A stretch of DNA of 22,914 bases from Euprymna scolopes (GCA_024364805.1 CM044509.1:67694153-67717066), one strand, 5' to 3'; positions 10,142 through 18,950 are shown, counted from the stretch's first letter. Numbers and translations: made by a program. Notes: generated from the sequence alone by a model not told the origin.

Positions 10142-10529
10142 GGTGATCTTGAGGGTCTGATTTAGATGTTAAGTTAGAGTATCCTTTAATTATGAACTCC
10201 TCTGGGGAAGTGGTCGGCACTATGCTAGTTTTGCTTAGGAAGAAAATGTCTGGTTTCTTCTCCTGTAATTGTGTTACAACCTCATGAAGGTTGGAATATA
10301 GACCACTGATGTTGGAGAAGGAAACCTGGTAGAAGAGGTCTACGTTGGAGGACGGGGTTCTAGGTTTATTCGTGTTTTTTTTTTCTGGAGATATTTCATG
10401 TTGAGGTTTTGGGATTTGTGGAACCGGTCGACAGACTTGGTTAGAGCAGGACAGTGAGGGAAAGTAAGAGAGAAAAAGACAGGAAAAAAAAAAAATTTTG
10501 TAGCACATGATAAGGAAAAGCCGTAACAA
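9972..10529 (-). pseudogene. LINE endonuclease, N-terminal half
   Basis: The frame starting at 10529 gives 185 residues. The first 70 or so (hydrophobic, then K/P-rich) look like translated 5' sequence. The AP-endonuclease fold begins at SNISGLYSN (residues 72-80), the usual Asn-containing first strand, and continues PDIFFLSKTS (94-102). LINE endonucleases normally have Glu in LSET there; this copy has Lys (LSKT), so a metal-binding residue is lost. GICAYIKDNF (133-142) and IFALYRLP (171-178, the usual VYRPP box) follow. The frame is lost just after YRLP and the domain continues in the 8711-10141 frame. This enzyme would nick chromosomal DNA for target-primed reverse transcription. Confidence 0.82.
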
Positions 10530-11231
10530 TTACCCACTAGTATGGCATCGAGAGGCCCCACCAGAAACCCACCAGAAACTACTGCATGGTCTATAATCCA
10601 TTCACCAAATGGCAATACAGCAGCCCCAGTACTGTGCATCTGCTGGTAGGACAGCCTCCGTAGTGGTTAATCCAAGGTCCGGGCCTTTGACTATCAGCCC
10701 AGCCCAGATGAAACGTTTACCTCCAGCACCCTTACTAGTCACATGGCCACAAGGATAGACATAGAAACAGAAAATTTCGGAGGTTTTAGGCTACTGTTCA
10801 CGAAGTATTGCCGACCTGGAAAGCAGCTTTTTCTTCACCCTTTGTCAGAAAAATCACTCATTGGAAATGACGACTGAGGAACAAATAAGAAGAAGCGAGA
10901 GTTACTGGAGCTGCTGATAACACATTTAATGTGCATTATCTACTCTCCTTTATCAAGATTTGCTTCAAAGTCTTTATCCTCAACGTTACAAGCATTCAGC
11001 TGATGGGCAGTAATAGCACAATGTACATCACCGGACTTAATCTCTGCTTTCTTTATAGTCACACCTAACATCTCATTGATTACATCTATTTCAATTTTAC
11101 GTCGATCCCATCAATGATGGGATTCATAAATTTCGCTTTCACTTATATACTTGTATTCCACATTCTTTAGTCTCCACTTGGCGGGCTCCTTTACATTTGA
11201 TGTCTCTCCCATCCACTGCTTTCGCAGTGTT

Positions 11232-11570
11232 ACTTGTCTAGCTGGAAACACTATCAATAATTCCTCCCATTCTTTATCTGTGCCTAAACCATAACGTAGA
11301 TTCCATGAACAAAGCTTCTTTTTAGAACTGCACGCTTGTGGAACTATCTTCCGTTTTCCTGCTTTCCAGCTGACTACGATATGGTTGTCTTCAAGTCCAA
11401 CGTAAACAAATTCTTGATGAGCAGTTCCACTTACGTTTACAAATTTACTGAATTTCCATTACTAACGATTACCATGTTGTCCAATTGACTACCGTACACT
11501 ATTTAACCCTTATCCTCGTGTCGCCTCTTGGCCTTAATAAGTGATGATGCCTATGTAAAAAAAAATCCTA
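11232..11570 (+). mobile_element. 5'-truncated LINE, 3' end only (copy 2 of the main LINE family)
   Basis: The plus strand here matches the complement of 7430-7770. It has ctagctggaaacactatcaa, then tctttatctgtgcctaaacc, aacaaagcttcttt, and gtcttcaagtccaacgtaaa (VFKSNVNKFL). A 3' untranslated stretch follows with cttggccttaataagtgatg and a terminal poly(A) at about 11559-11567. It codes only the last 70-odd residues of the LINE protein and has frame breaks. It lies inside the LTR-type fossil, so it inserted later than that element. Confidence 0.85.
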
Positions 11571-12004
11571 CCGCATCCAGTCATAAGTTTGGAATTGATT
11601 GAAATGGTGGTTCACCCAGCATCATTGGTCATTACTGAATTATTTACCATTACTTCTATGATTGGAAGAGGCCAGTTGCAATGTGATCAAACTTTCCACA
11701 ATTGTAGCACATTATCTTGGCTCTAGGCATCTTTGTACAATCTTTAATTAAGTGTGGTCCTCAACATCTAAAGCATTGAATTCTTAATTCCTTTTGATTC
11801 CTGCTTTGATTTTGCTTTGTGCACTAGCTGCCAACGTTCCAGTCTTTTATTTATTTTGTTGACGAAAAGCCGTGCAGTTAATATCAGTTTGCTAGCGTCT
11901 ATTCTCTCTATGCGAGTTAACAGTTGTAGCGCCATATATACATCATTTGAGAATCCCGTAATAAAAGCAAGTTTGGATGTTTGATCCAGCTCTCTCCATT
12001 GGTA

Positions 12005-13283
12005 CGAGGGGCGTGCAATAAGTAATGCCCCTGACCCACTTCCAGTTGTCTGATCTAGATGGAATTTTGCATGTGCAGTGATTTATATTTCTACGGGTTA
12101 TGTGGCAAATTACAGCTCTGAACTAATTGTGGTTTCTGTTTTACAGGTGTTTGAACTAAGTCAGGTGTGAAATGGAGCCTGTTGAATGTCGAGCAGTGAT
12201 CCGGTTTTTGTATTTGAAAGGACGCACACATCAGGAGACTTTTGATGAAATGAAAGAAACATATAGTGATAATGCCCCATCATATGACCTTGTAAAACGC
12301 TGGCATCGCGAATTCAAACATGGCCGGAAGTCTGTGGAAACAGCTCCCAGACCTGGTCTCCCCCCTTCTGCTATTGATGAGGCATCTGTCCATCAAGTTG
12401 AGGCTGCCATTTTGGAAGATCGGCGCATTACTATTCGCCAAATAGCCCAAGATGTCAAGATTAGTACAGGGTCTGTGGAAACTATCATTCATGACCATTT
12501 GCATATGCTTAAGGTGTCTGCCAGATGGATTCCCAGGTTGCTCACACCATTCCAGAAGCGAGAACGTGTCGAGTGCTGGAGGATGAATTTGGAGATGTGC
12601 CAAGAAGATGAGGCAAAGTTTTTCAAAAGACTGATTACACAGGATGAACCTGGGTCCATCACTATGATCCAGAGACTAAAGCCCAGTCAATGCAGTAGAA
12701 GCACTTGAACTCACCACCTCCAAATAAGGCAAGGGTGCAGCCCTCCGCTGGCAAGGTCATGCTCACAGTCTTCTGGGACCAGAATGGAGTACTGATGACA
12801 GATCTCCTGGCAAAGGGTACCATAATTACAGGAGCCTATTATGCTTCACTTTTGAGAAAATTAAGGGAAGCTATCAGAATAAAGAGGTGGAGCGAGATCA
12901 GCAAAGGTACCCTCCTTCTGCAGGACAACGCTCCGGTCCACAACTCACATGTCGCCAGATCAGAAGCACGGGTGTGTGGTTATGAAATCCTCCCCCATCC
13001 TCGCTACTCTCCTGACCTTGCACCCTCTGACTTTCACCTCTTTTCAGCCATGAAGTTGTTTTTGAAAGGAAAGCGTTTCCCAGATGATGCAGCCTTGATT
13101 TCTGGTTGGAGGACCAACCTGGGGTGTTCTACAAAAACGGTCTCCAGAGCTGCATCAAATGATGGAAGAAATGCATAACTCTGGGTGGTTCCTATGTAGA
13201 GAAAGACTAATAACTGTGCTAAGTTTCGTTGCTCTACTGCTATGGGGAGTGGGTCAGGGGCATTACTTATTGCACGCCCCTCA
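12005..13283 (+). mobile_element. Mariner transposon, nearly complete
   Basis: The inverted terminal repeats begin GAGGGGCGTGCAATAAGTAA (12006 onward) and their inner 35 bases are identical between the two ends. Each repeat itself contains a mirrored GGGGC..GCCCC. Both borders have the TA target duplication (12003-12004 and 13284-13285). The length of 1279 bp is canonical for a mariner. One transposase gene occupies most of it on the plus strand. The perfect repeats and few coding breaks point to a recent insertion compared with everything around it. Confidence 0.95.
12172..13210 (+). pseudogene. Mariner transposase (DD34D), lightly broken
   Basis: ATG at 12172 and TAA at 13208-13210 bracket about 345 codons, the standard mariner size. 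The order is: N-terminal helix-turn-helix (AVIRFLYLKGRTHQETFDEM, then YDLVKRWHREFKHGR), a second DNA-binding region (RRITIRQIAQDVKISTGSV), then RLITQDE with the first catalytic Asp. AGKVMLTVFWDQNG, TLLLQDNAPVH (second Asp) and YSPDLAPSDFHLF follow. The distance from QD(N) to the Asp of APSD is 34 residues, the DD34D signature. A single-base loss near 12650 turns DETWVHH into another frame, a TAG follows at about 12696, a second frame change lies near 13100 and a TGA near 13164. All catalytic residues are still readable. Confidence 0.93.
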
Positions 13284-13397
13284 TATCCTGCGAATCTAAC
13301 TATTCTGATTTTATTGATTCTTTGCTCTGCTTCCACTGTATATTTTTTTCTCCAAAATATATGTTAATTAATATATTTTTCATACACAGATATGACT

Positions 13398-13768
13398 TTT
13401 TATATAAATGTTTATTTACTTTCATGAATGTTTAGCATATAACTTTTATTCCAAAAATATGTTTATGTAGATATTTTTTTCAAATATTTTTATTTACAAA
13501 CACATTTTCACAGAAATAAATTAATGTTTACAATCCCAAAAGTATTCGTAGACTTTTATTTTCAAATAAATGATCATTTTCGTACACGTTTTTAAAAAAG
13601 AAATATTGCTTTTAGATATAATAAATGAGAATGTTTGGAAACGTTTTATCAAAAACATATTTATTTACGTTTTTTTTTAAATAAATATTTTAAAATATCT
13701 TAATAAACATTTGAAAATAATTACATGCGATACATTCATAAAAGTAAATAAACAAATTTATTTTTAAC
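13398..13768. repeat. Long AT-rich imperfect inverted repeat (foldback)
   Basis: The left arm at 13403-13431 contains GTTTATTTACTTTCATGAAT and the complement of 13732-13760 reads GTTTATTTACTTTTATGAAT: 22 matching bases with one mismatch in the best block. The match continues inward, more loosely, through gcat.taa, a ttattc-like block and agatatttt. The whole could fold as a hairpin of about 370 bp. It has almost no coding content. It could be a MITE-like foldback or an old inverted duplication. Its right arm touches the 3' tail of the SINE at 13767. Confidence 0.6.
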
Positions 13769-13955
13769 TAGCGGGGGTACCCGGCGTTGCCCGAGTGTTT
13801 GTTTCCGGGACGGGGGGGGGAGTTTTAAAAAATGTTATGGTAGGTAAGTAGGAAGGATCAAACCCGGAGTCATGAGTAAAAGTAGGAAAATAAAGTGTGA
13901 AAAAAACAACAACAAAACATCTCCAACGTTAACAGTTCGGCCACCAAGAAAAGTC
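13767..13955 (-). mobile_element. tRNA-type SINE with conserved GC tail, copy 2
   Basis: Read on the minus strand it has an A-box region (cttggtggccgaactgttaa, about 13950-13930), a T/C-rich spacer with tttcacactttattttccta, a B box (GGGTTTGATCC, 13865-13855), and a cttcctacttacctaccata block. The C/G-run and the tail CGGGCAACGCCGGGTACC, ending CCGCTAGT at 13767, follow. Every block aligns with copy 1 at 6555-6714 in the same order, which makes it the same family. Both tails have the CGGG(Y)AACGCCGGG core and end in CTAGT. Confidence 0.72.
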
Positions 13956-13971
13956 CATTCCAGTTGTTTAG

Positions 13972-14070
13972 GAAAAAAAAAAAAAAAAAACGACTACGGT
14001 AGGTCGGCGCGAACGTGAAAATATGATGTGAATTGTCCAGCACGCTAACCACTACGCCACAGAGCACTGC
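13972..14070 (-). ncRNA. tRNA-like unit with T-run, upstream of SINE copy 2
   Basis: On the minus strand, gctctgTGGCGTAGTGG holds a perfect A box (14059-14049) continuing ttagcgtgctgg. A B-box-like GTTCGCGCC lies 35-45 bases further on (about 14016-14005), and a run of about 18 T follows (13990-13972), which could end RNA polymerase III transcription. It is a tRNA-derived promoter unit rather than a working tRNA, since no clean cloverleaf is evident. Lying just upstream of SINE copy 2 in the same orientation, it may be the first half of a dimeric SINE. Confidence 0.6.
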
Positions 14071-14089
14071 AGCTTAGTTTAGTGATTTT

Positions 14090-14670
14090 AAATAACTTCA
14101 CATGAAAGAACTACGAAGCCAAACCGGTGTTCTCTTCTCAACTGTTCCTTGTGAACGATCCCCAAACGGTGTTAAGTGGTGGCAGGGGGAGGAGGAATTT
14201 ATTAGAGAGAAAATATTTTACCACTTCCATTGATCTTAACCGATTTTGGCCGTGACTTCTCAGCAGAAAAAGTATAGAAATCTAAGATTATCGAGGAATT
14301 TGAGAAATAATAAGCCTATAACACACCTCAGATATTGTTCTGCCGTTTGTGCATATTATATTTGCATGAAATATCTTGATTTTTAATCCTATTAAGGTCA
14401 AAATCAGACGGGAAAAAATGAGTTCATTTTATTTATATAGAGAAGAGAAGAAGATAAATGCAATTTACGGAATATTCTTATTTATTATATATAAAGACAT
14501 AATTGAAATGAAACAACCCTGTGGTACTTTTATTCAGCTGGGATGCCATATCGGCTGTCATCATCTATTTCCTCTTAAGTGTTACGGAACAGTGGCTCGA
14601 ATGAGTTAATATGCGGCATTTTACCATTTTACTTTTTGTGTTCATAGTTGAAAACTAGACGACTGTACAA
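14090..14670. other. Spacer, nothing recognised
   Basis: No coding or RNA signal stands out. The open frame at 14376-14609 has no domain. Confidence 0.35.
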
Positions 14671-14679
14671 GATTTATGT

Positions 14680-15108
14680 TAGTGTTGGGACAATTAATCG
14701 GAATCAGAATCGGGAATCTGAAAAATCGGAACTTTGGGGGTTATCGGAATCGGAAAAAATTGTGCCTATTTTCTGATACCGAAAACGATTCTTTTTATTC
14801 TCTTTTTTATTTGGATTTGTTTAAAACAAAATCTTCTCCTGCTGGTAGAAATAAATAAAATAATAAATATTTATTGCTTTTGAACTACCAGTCAAACTAA
14901 AATGTACTGATCATTCACCATTTTTACGTTTGAGAAAATATCTGCACATTTAACATGCGTTTTTATGATAATCAGGAACAAATAAGAGCTCTATTATTAA
15001 ACATTTAGATATTAATCGGAATTGGTAATTGTATCAGAATCGGGAATTTAGTATGGAACCGGTAATTGTATTGGAATCTGGAAAAATATTGTAATCGTCC
15101 CATCATCA
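14680..15108. mobile_element. hAT-type MITE (non-autonomous DNA transposon)
   Basis: The left end TAGTGTTGGGACAATTA and the complement of the right end TGATGATGGGACGATTA are imperfect inverted repeats. They are flanked by ATTTATGT (14672-14679) and ATTTATTT (15109-15116), which match at seven of eight bases, the 8-bp target duplication of hAT elements. TAGTGTTGGGAC resembles hAT-type ends. Inside, GGAATC-like units (aatcggaatcagaatcggga and similar) are repeated near both ends, with cagaatcgggaat exact at both. There is no transposase; at 429 bp it depends on an autonomous relative. Confidence 0.65.
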
Positions 15109-15119
15109 ATTTATTTATC

Positions 15120-15940
15120 TCCTCTTTAAGAGGTCAGACACAAGGTCAAGTGTGGGTTAGATGACTGTGTTTCTGTGGAACAAACTGGATTCGAGCTGGG
15201 CCATGCTGGTTTTCAGTTCAACTCATTAACTAATGTGGAAAAAAATAATTTTCCCAAAACAAAAGAATTAATGACTGCTCAGTCGAGAAAAGGAAGCAAT
15301 ATGCATCTATCTTACCTTTCCGTGATTTGACAGTCAATTAAGGCAATGTCTTACCAAGCAAGAAGTAATAGATCCATAAGTAACTTCCCGGCGGATAGGA
15401 AACACAACTAATATCCAAAAAAAAAAAAAAACTTTAAGGAGTGTGACTATAACTGAAAGGTCACGTGATTAACCCTTACGTGATCTGGATAAAAAAAAAA
15501 CTTTAAAACTACTGATAAGACAACAATATCAAGGTAAGTGCACATAGATCTCCCTCTTTTCTTCACACTACTTAGCCACCGTTAGTCAACGATTAATAGG
15601 AAAAATGATTATAAAAAAATGCAATCCATATTTTGAGACCATAGTTTTTAGTTTGGAAAGTTATTTTTTTTTAGTATTTGTTTTTAGATTATGTATGGCT
15701 TGTGAAATATATTTCAACATGGCGGATGTCCTTACTTAATGGAAGAATTCAATGTCGTATATTTTAACAACAGAAAAATCGAAACAAAAAAAAGAACAAA
15801 AAGTACGACAAATAACTTTATATAATTATATAGATTGATTTCATGTAAAAAAATGCAATAAAAACGGTTACATTACAAGTAAAAATCTAAGGTTTGTTTT
15901 ACAATACACATTAGTACGAAAAAGTGGTTAAAAACAAATC
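15120..15940. other. AT-rich spacer, nothing recognised
   Basis: A and T runs, no convincing open frame. A short duplication of an A-run plus actttaa occurs at about 15418-15436 and 15490-15508. Confidence 0.35.
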
Positions 15941-15944
15941 TATC

Positions 15945-16028
15945 TCCATATATAATATTTTGATTGCAGAAATTCCCCTCTGAACCAAAGGATCGTAGGA
16001 TTGCAACAACAGATGCCACATACAAATT
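15945..16028 (-). repeat. Dispersed repeat, copy 2 (partner at 689-770)
   Basis: The reverse complement, beginning tttgtatgtggcatctgttg, aligns with 689-770 over about 80 bases. It retains a block (atcctttggt) missing in copy 1. Confidence 0.55.
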
Positions 16029-16204
16029 CAACACATCTACCTTGATAGCCACTATCTTATGTATCTTACAACCACCATTTCTGCCACTTTTACTTTTGAA
16101 AATAAAATGCTAGATTCCATATGATGAACAACACTATCAAAAATACCACATTTACAAAGGAAGAAGTTCCTATTTTTCTCTCTCAATATTTAGTGCTCTC
16201 ACCG

Positions 16205-16276
16205 TTACCAGTTGTCACGGAGTCCAATTCTACATTTTTCAACTATAATGTGATTACACTCTCCGTAACTGGCTAA
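16205..16276. repeat. Short imperfect inverted repeat
   Basis: ACCAGTTGTCACGGAGT near 16208 and CACTCTCCGTAACTGG near 16258 are near-complementary, with about 33 bases between. It is a small hairpin of unknown meaning. Confidence 0.4.
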
Positions 16277-16279
16277 TAT

Positions 16280-16733
16280 ATACATAGACATAACATATTA
16301 TTTCCGATTTCCGAATTCTAAATAATAATAGCGACCTAGCCATGATCCGCTTTTTCTTTGCTGAGACCTGTCATTCCCATATTCCAGATTGAAACTAATT
16401 ACTAAATAAACAAACACTTCTAAAAGTTTACAAAAATTACGTCGCTCTCCCCAAGAGACACTAGCGCTAAAAAGAAAGAAACACAAACATATTAATCGCT
16501 CATAAACAGACAATTAAATACGGATAACCTTATTTACTGGAAGAAACGTGCGCAAGTAAAAAACACTTTATATACTTAACGTCTCCTCCGTCTTTGCTTG
16601 CACATCCGGAACACCCAAAAAATGTAAATACAGCAATGGTTTGGGAATGTAAACATGTACAAAATATCGACAAGGCACTACCCCCCTCCTAATGAAAACC
16701 TGCCCTTAAAAAAAAAACGTTTTCCTTTGTTTT

Positions 16734-16734
<1 letters not shown>
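16280..16734. other. Spacer, nothing recognised
   Basis: The open frame at 16298-16513 has no domain, and no repeat partner was found. Confidence 0.3.
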
Positions 16735-16775
<41 letters not shown>

Positions 16776-16785
16776 TTTTTTTTTT
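16735..16785. repeat. Poly(T) tract
   Basis: 38 T followed by GC and 11 more T. If it is the A-tail of a retroposed element on the minus strand, the body should lie at higher coordinates; I could not recognise one. Confidence 0.9.
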
Positions 16786-16799
16786 GCATTTACTATTCC

Positions 16800-17250
16800 G
16801 GTTGACGATTAGATTTCTTACATCAGTTTTAACATAAATTTCATTGCATACAGAAACACTTATTTGTTATATACTTGTTTTCACCAATTTGGAATTCTGT
16901 GAAGTATTTGATTTAATTTTCTTTTCCGGACTGAATCTTTGAAATTGCGCACACGTTAACTTTTTCGGAGGGAGGCACAATTTATTTTAGAATGACGACT
17001 TTTAAGGTTTTCGACTATGCTGATTAAGAAAATCTTATTCAAATTTTCCGGAGGCGAGTACTTATAGAGATATAAAGGCCTGTATTATTCACTGTAATTA
17101 ACTGGCTGTTAGGTTTGTACGCACATACGATAAATAAATCTATTTCTCTTCTACCGACACCGCCATCTTCCAATTTTTTTCTTAGCATTTGCGGATGGGT
17201 ATGCTGACAACGATTATCACAGTTAAATTTGGGGAAATTACTCCCCCCCC
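16800..17250. other. Spacer, nothing recognised
   Basis: No coding, RNA or terminal-repeat signal. Confidence 0.3.
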
Positions 17251-17258
17251 AAGGGGTT

Positions 17259-17420
17259 GTCTGCTCCGAAAGCTATTCTTTACCTGTGGATGTTGAGGGT
17301 GTCTATTCCGAACGCCGTTCTTAAGATGGGGATGTTGGTGGTGTCTATTCTAAAAGCCGGTTTTTACATGAGGAGTTTGGGATGCTTATTCCAAACACCG
17401 TTCTTAACATAGCAATACTC
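17259..17420 (+). repeat. 42-bp minisatellite, about 3.9 units
   Basis: Units start at 17259 (gtctgctccgaaagctattc), 17301 (gtctattccgaacgccgttc), 17343 (gtctattctaaaagccggtt) and 17384 (gcttattccaaacaccgttc), with lengths 42, 42, 41 and 37. Each has a CTATTC-type start, an (a)AGCC/ACGCC patch, and a G-rich end such as ggatgttgagggt. Units differ at roughly a quarter of positions, so the array is old. Confidence 0.85.
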
Positions 17421-17424
17421 AAAG

Positions 17425-18025
17425 AAGCGAAAAACGGCGTATTTTTTTTTTGTTTTACACGTTAAAAAAAAAAGACGGCATGAAACTGGAATTTAATTTA
17501 ATACTTTTGGTGGAAGAGTCGAAAAAAAGAGGAAGACTTGGATAACAAACGGAAACAGCTATGACTCCTACCACTGATTTTGATTACTCTAAACAATTCA
17601 TATACAGTGAAAATTTCTAACTTCGAAAATATTTGTTTTTACTTTCCATTCTAATGAACCGTTTTTCGTAATTTTATTGATTTATACTGATTTACGATTC
17701 CCTTAATTGCCTTGCTTGGATTCAAACAGTACCTGCAGGTTATCGCCCAGAACCAGCACTAATCGCCAATGAAGGCCAGATTATTTCATGTCGGCCACGG
17801 TCGCCAGTGTCTGCAATCATTCAGGGACGGCATCGGCCACTAACAACAATCGTAGTTTACTTTTTGTGAGGTTACCGCCGGTTAACGGGTCCTGTTATTA
17901 ACAAATACATGTTATCAAGGACAAGATAAGTTATTTCAACCTATCTGATTATTCAAACTATTGTTCTTATCTTGAATGTCATTTTCACAACGTTTCAGCT
18001 GATGTAGCCTCCGAACCTTCTTCAT
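17425..18025. other. Spacer, nothing recognised
   Basis: A GC-richer island at about 17730-17900 (cggccacggtcgccagtgtc and neighbours) stands out from the AT-rich surroundings, but I recognise no gene in it. Confidence 0.35.
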
Positions 18026-18027
18026 AT

Positions 18028-18101
18028 CTTGTTAAATTCAGGAATCTTGTCAAACTTGGAAATCTTATCAAACTCGGAATCTTTCTGTCGAATTCAGGAA
18101 T
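18028..18101. repeat. 18-bp tandem repeat, four units
   Basis: CTTGTTAAATTCAGGAAT, CTTGTCAAACTTGGAAAT, CTTATCAAACTCGGAAT and a longer CTTTCTGTCGAATTCAGGAAT follow each other with no gap. Confidence 0.75.
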
Positions 18102-18204
18102 CTGCACGGATTTTTTAATGGAAAGTATGCTACCCCAGGAGTAGCATGCTCTCTTTCTATCAGCCATGGCCGGGTAGAAATTTTAAGTAATTCATAAATG
18201 TATT

Positions 18205-18312
18205 CTTAACATCGCCCGTACTGAGGATTGAATCTTCAACCGCCAGGAGGACGTCACTTAGAACTGAATTTTTTTACCTCCTATTTTATCCATTACGCCA
18301 TAAGTTCTTGAT
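18205..18312 (-). mobile_element. tRNA-Arg-like SINE head
   Basis: On the minus strand TATGGCGTAATGGATAA contains a perfect A box (TGGCGTAATGG) and recalls the start of a tRNA-Arg (GTGGCGCAATGGATAA). A B-box-like GATTCAATCC lies about 75 bases downstream, one base short of the consensus. The wide spacing and degenerate B box speak for a SINE head or tRNA pseudogene, not a gene. It has neither the block order nor the tail of the SINEs at 6555 and 13767, so it is a different family. Confidence 0.5.
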
Positions 18313-18524
18313 AATGGTTGGAGGTTACCTCAACTGAAATGATACAAGCAACACTCAAGATGAGACAGTAGAACAAATAATCCAAATAATACGAAGCATA
18401 AATCCTCATCTCAAAAAGGCAAAAACATAATAAAAAGGTTCATTTAAAAGTTCCAGGCAAATTCCCAAGTTTGACAACATGCACCTCAAGAAAATCAGAG
18501 GTTTCATTGGTTGAAATTTGGGGG

Positions 18525-18950
18525 GGGGGCTTTTTTACAAGGCAATCATCACTTATCAAGGCCCAGAGGTCACTCGAAGATTAAGGTTAAAGAGTGTACA
18601 GTGGTTAAAAGGATAATATAGTAATCGGTAGAAGTGTAAATTTGGTAAATTGGATTACTTAAGGGGAACGGCTCATCAAGAACTTGTTTACATTGAACTT
18701 GAAGACGGCCATATTGTAGTCAGCTAGAAAGCAGGTAAACAGAAGAGAGTTCCACAGGTGTGTAGTTCTAAGAAAGAAGCTTTGTTCATGTAATCCACGT
18801 TTAGGTTTAGGCACAGATAAAGAGTGGGGGGGAATTATTGATAGATATTTCAGCCAAACGAATGTTGTGAGAATAACACCCAAGATGTGAACAGTAGTCT
18901 GAATGGAACCATGTAGATGCGACAAAACTACGCTCCTGTTTTGCACACAC
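18525..18950 (-). mobile_element. 5'-truncated LINE, 3' end only (copy 3 of the main LINE family)
   Basis: The minus strand codes NNSPHSLSVPKPKRGLHEQS, FFLRTTHLWNSLLF and FNVNKFLMSRS before the 3' untranslated stretch (ccttgataagtgatgattgcc) and a short tail gtaaaaaag followed by a C-run. It aligns with the ends at 7430-7770 and 11232-11570. The 5' truncation lies near 18870-18950. Confidence 0.85.

Larger units (their letters stand above)
7430..10660 (-). mobile_element. APE-RT LINE (CR1/Jockey-like), nearly full coding length, dead
   Basis: A non-LTR retrotransposon on the minus strand. In order of translation it has an AP-type endonuclease (10529 to about 9670), reverse transcriptase (about 9060 to 8210), a thumb or connection region (8330-7960) and a C-terminal domain ending near 7557. 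A 3' untranslated stretch of about 120 bases then ends in gtaaaaaaagaaag (7428-7440). The 5' limit is unclear; LINE-like sequence may reach 10660-10800. No ORF1 is evident, so it may be 5' truncated. Frame changes occur near 10050, 8730, 8480, 8330, 8000 and 7780, with extra stops. Two truncated relatives (11232-11570 and 18525-18950) share its 3' end. The clade is inferred from motif style; CR1, Jockey and L2 cannot be separated by eye. Confidence 0.88.
10880..13345 (-). mobile_element. Fossil of an LTR-type retrotransposon (gag/protease-like), broken
   Basis: Minus-strand coding traces of an LTR-kin retrotransposon. A gag-like stretch lies on both sides of the mariner at 12005-13283 (about 13340-13286 and 12002-11790). 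A zinc-knuckle-like patch (CYNCGKFDH and a partner) lies at about 11790-11670. A patch resembling the end of a retropepsin-type protease region (for example GVTIKKAEIKSGDVHCAI) lies at about 11040-10960. No LTRs, reverse transcriptase or integrase are visible; the downstream side is occupied by the LINE at 7430-10660. It is broken in several places and interrupted by two insertions, the mariner and a 3' LINE piece. Ty3/Gypsy-like is my guess. It must be older than the mariner inside it. Confidence 0.55.

Noticed and set aside
10340-10639. 99-codon minus frame as a possible LINE ORF1
   Set aside because: No zinc knuckle, RRM or coiled-coil pattern; overlaps the better-supported endonuclease frame.
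13870-14067. 65-codon minus frame beginning MLCGVVVSVLDNSHH
   Set aside because: Translation of a tRNA-like unit and its T-run; typical SINE artefact.
15140-15230. Possible tRNA-like B box (ggattcgagct) near 15190
   Set aside because: No matching A box and no cloverleaf; single motif in AT-rich DNA.
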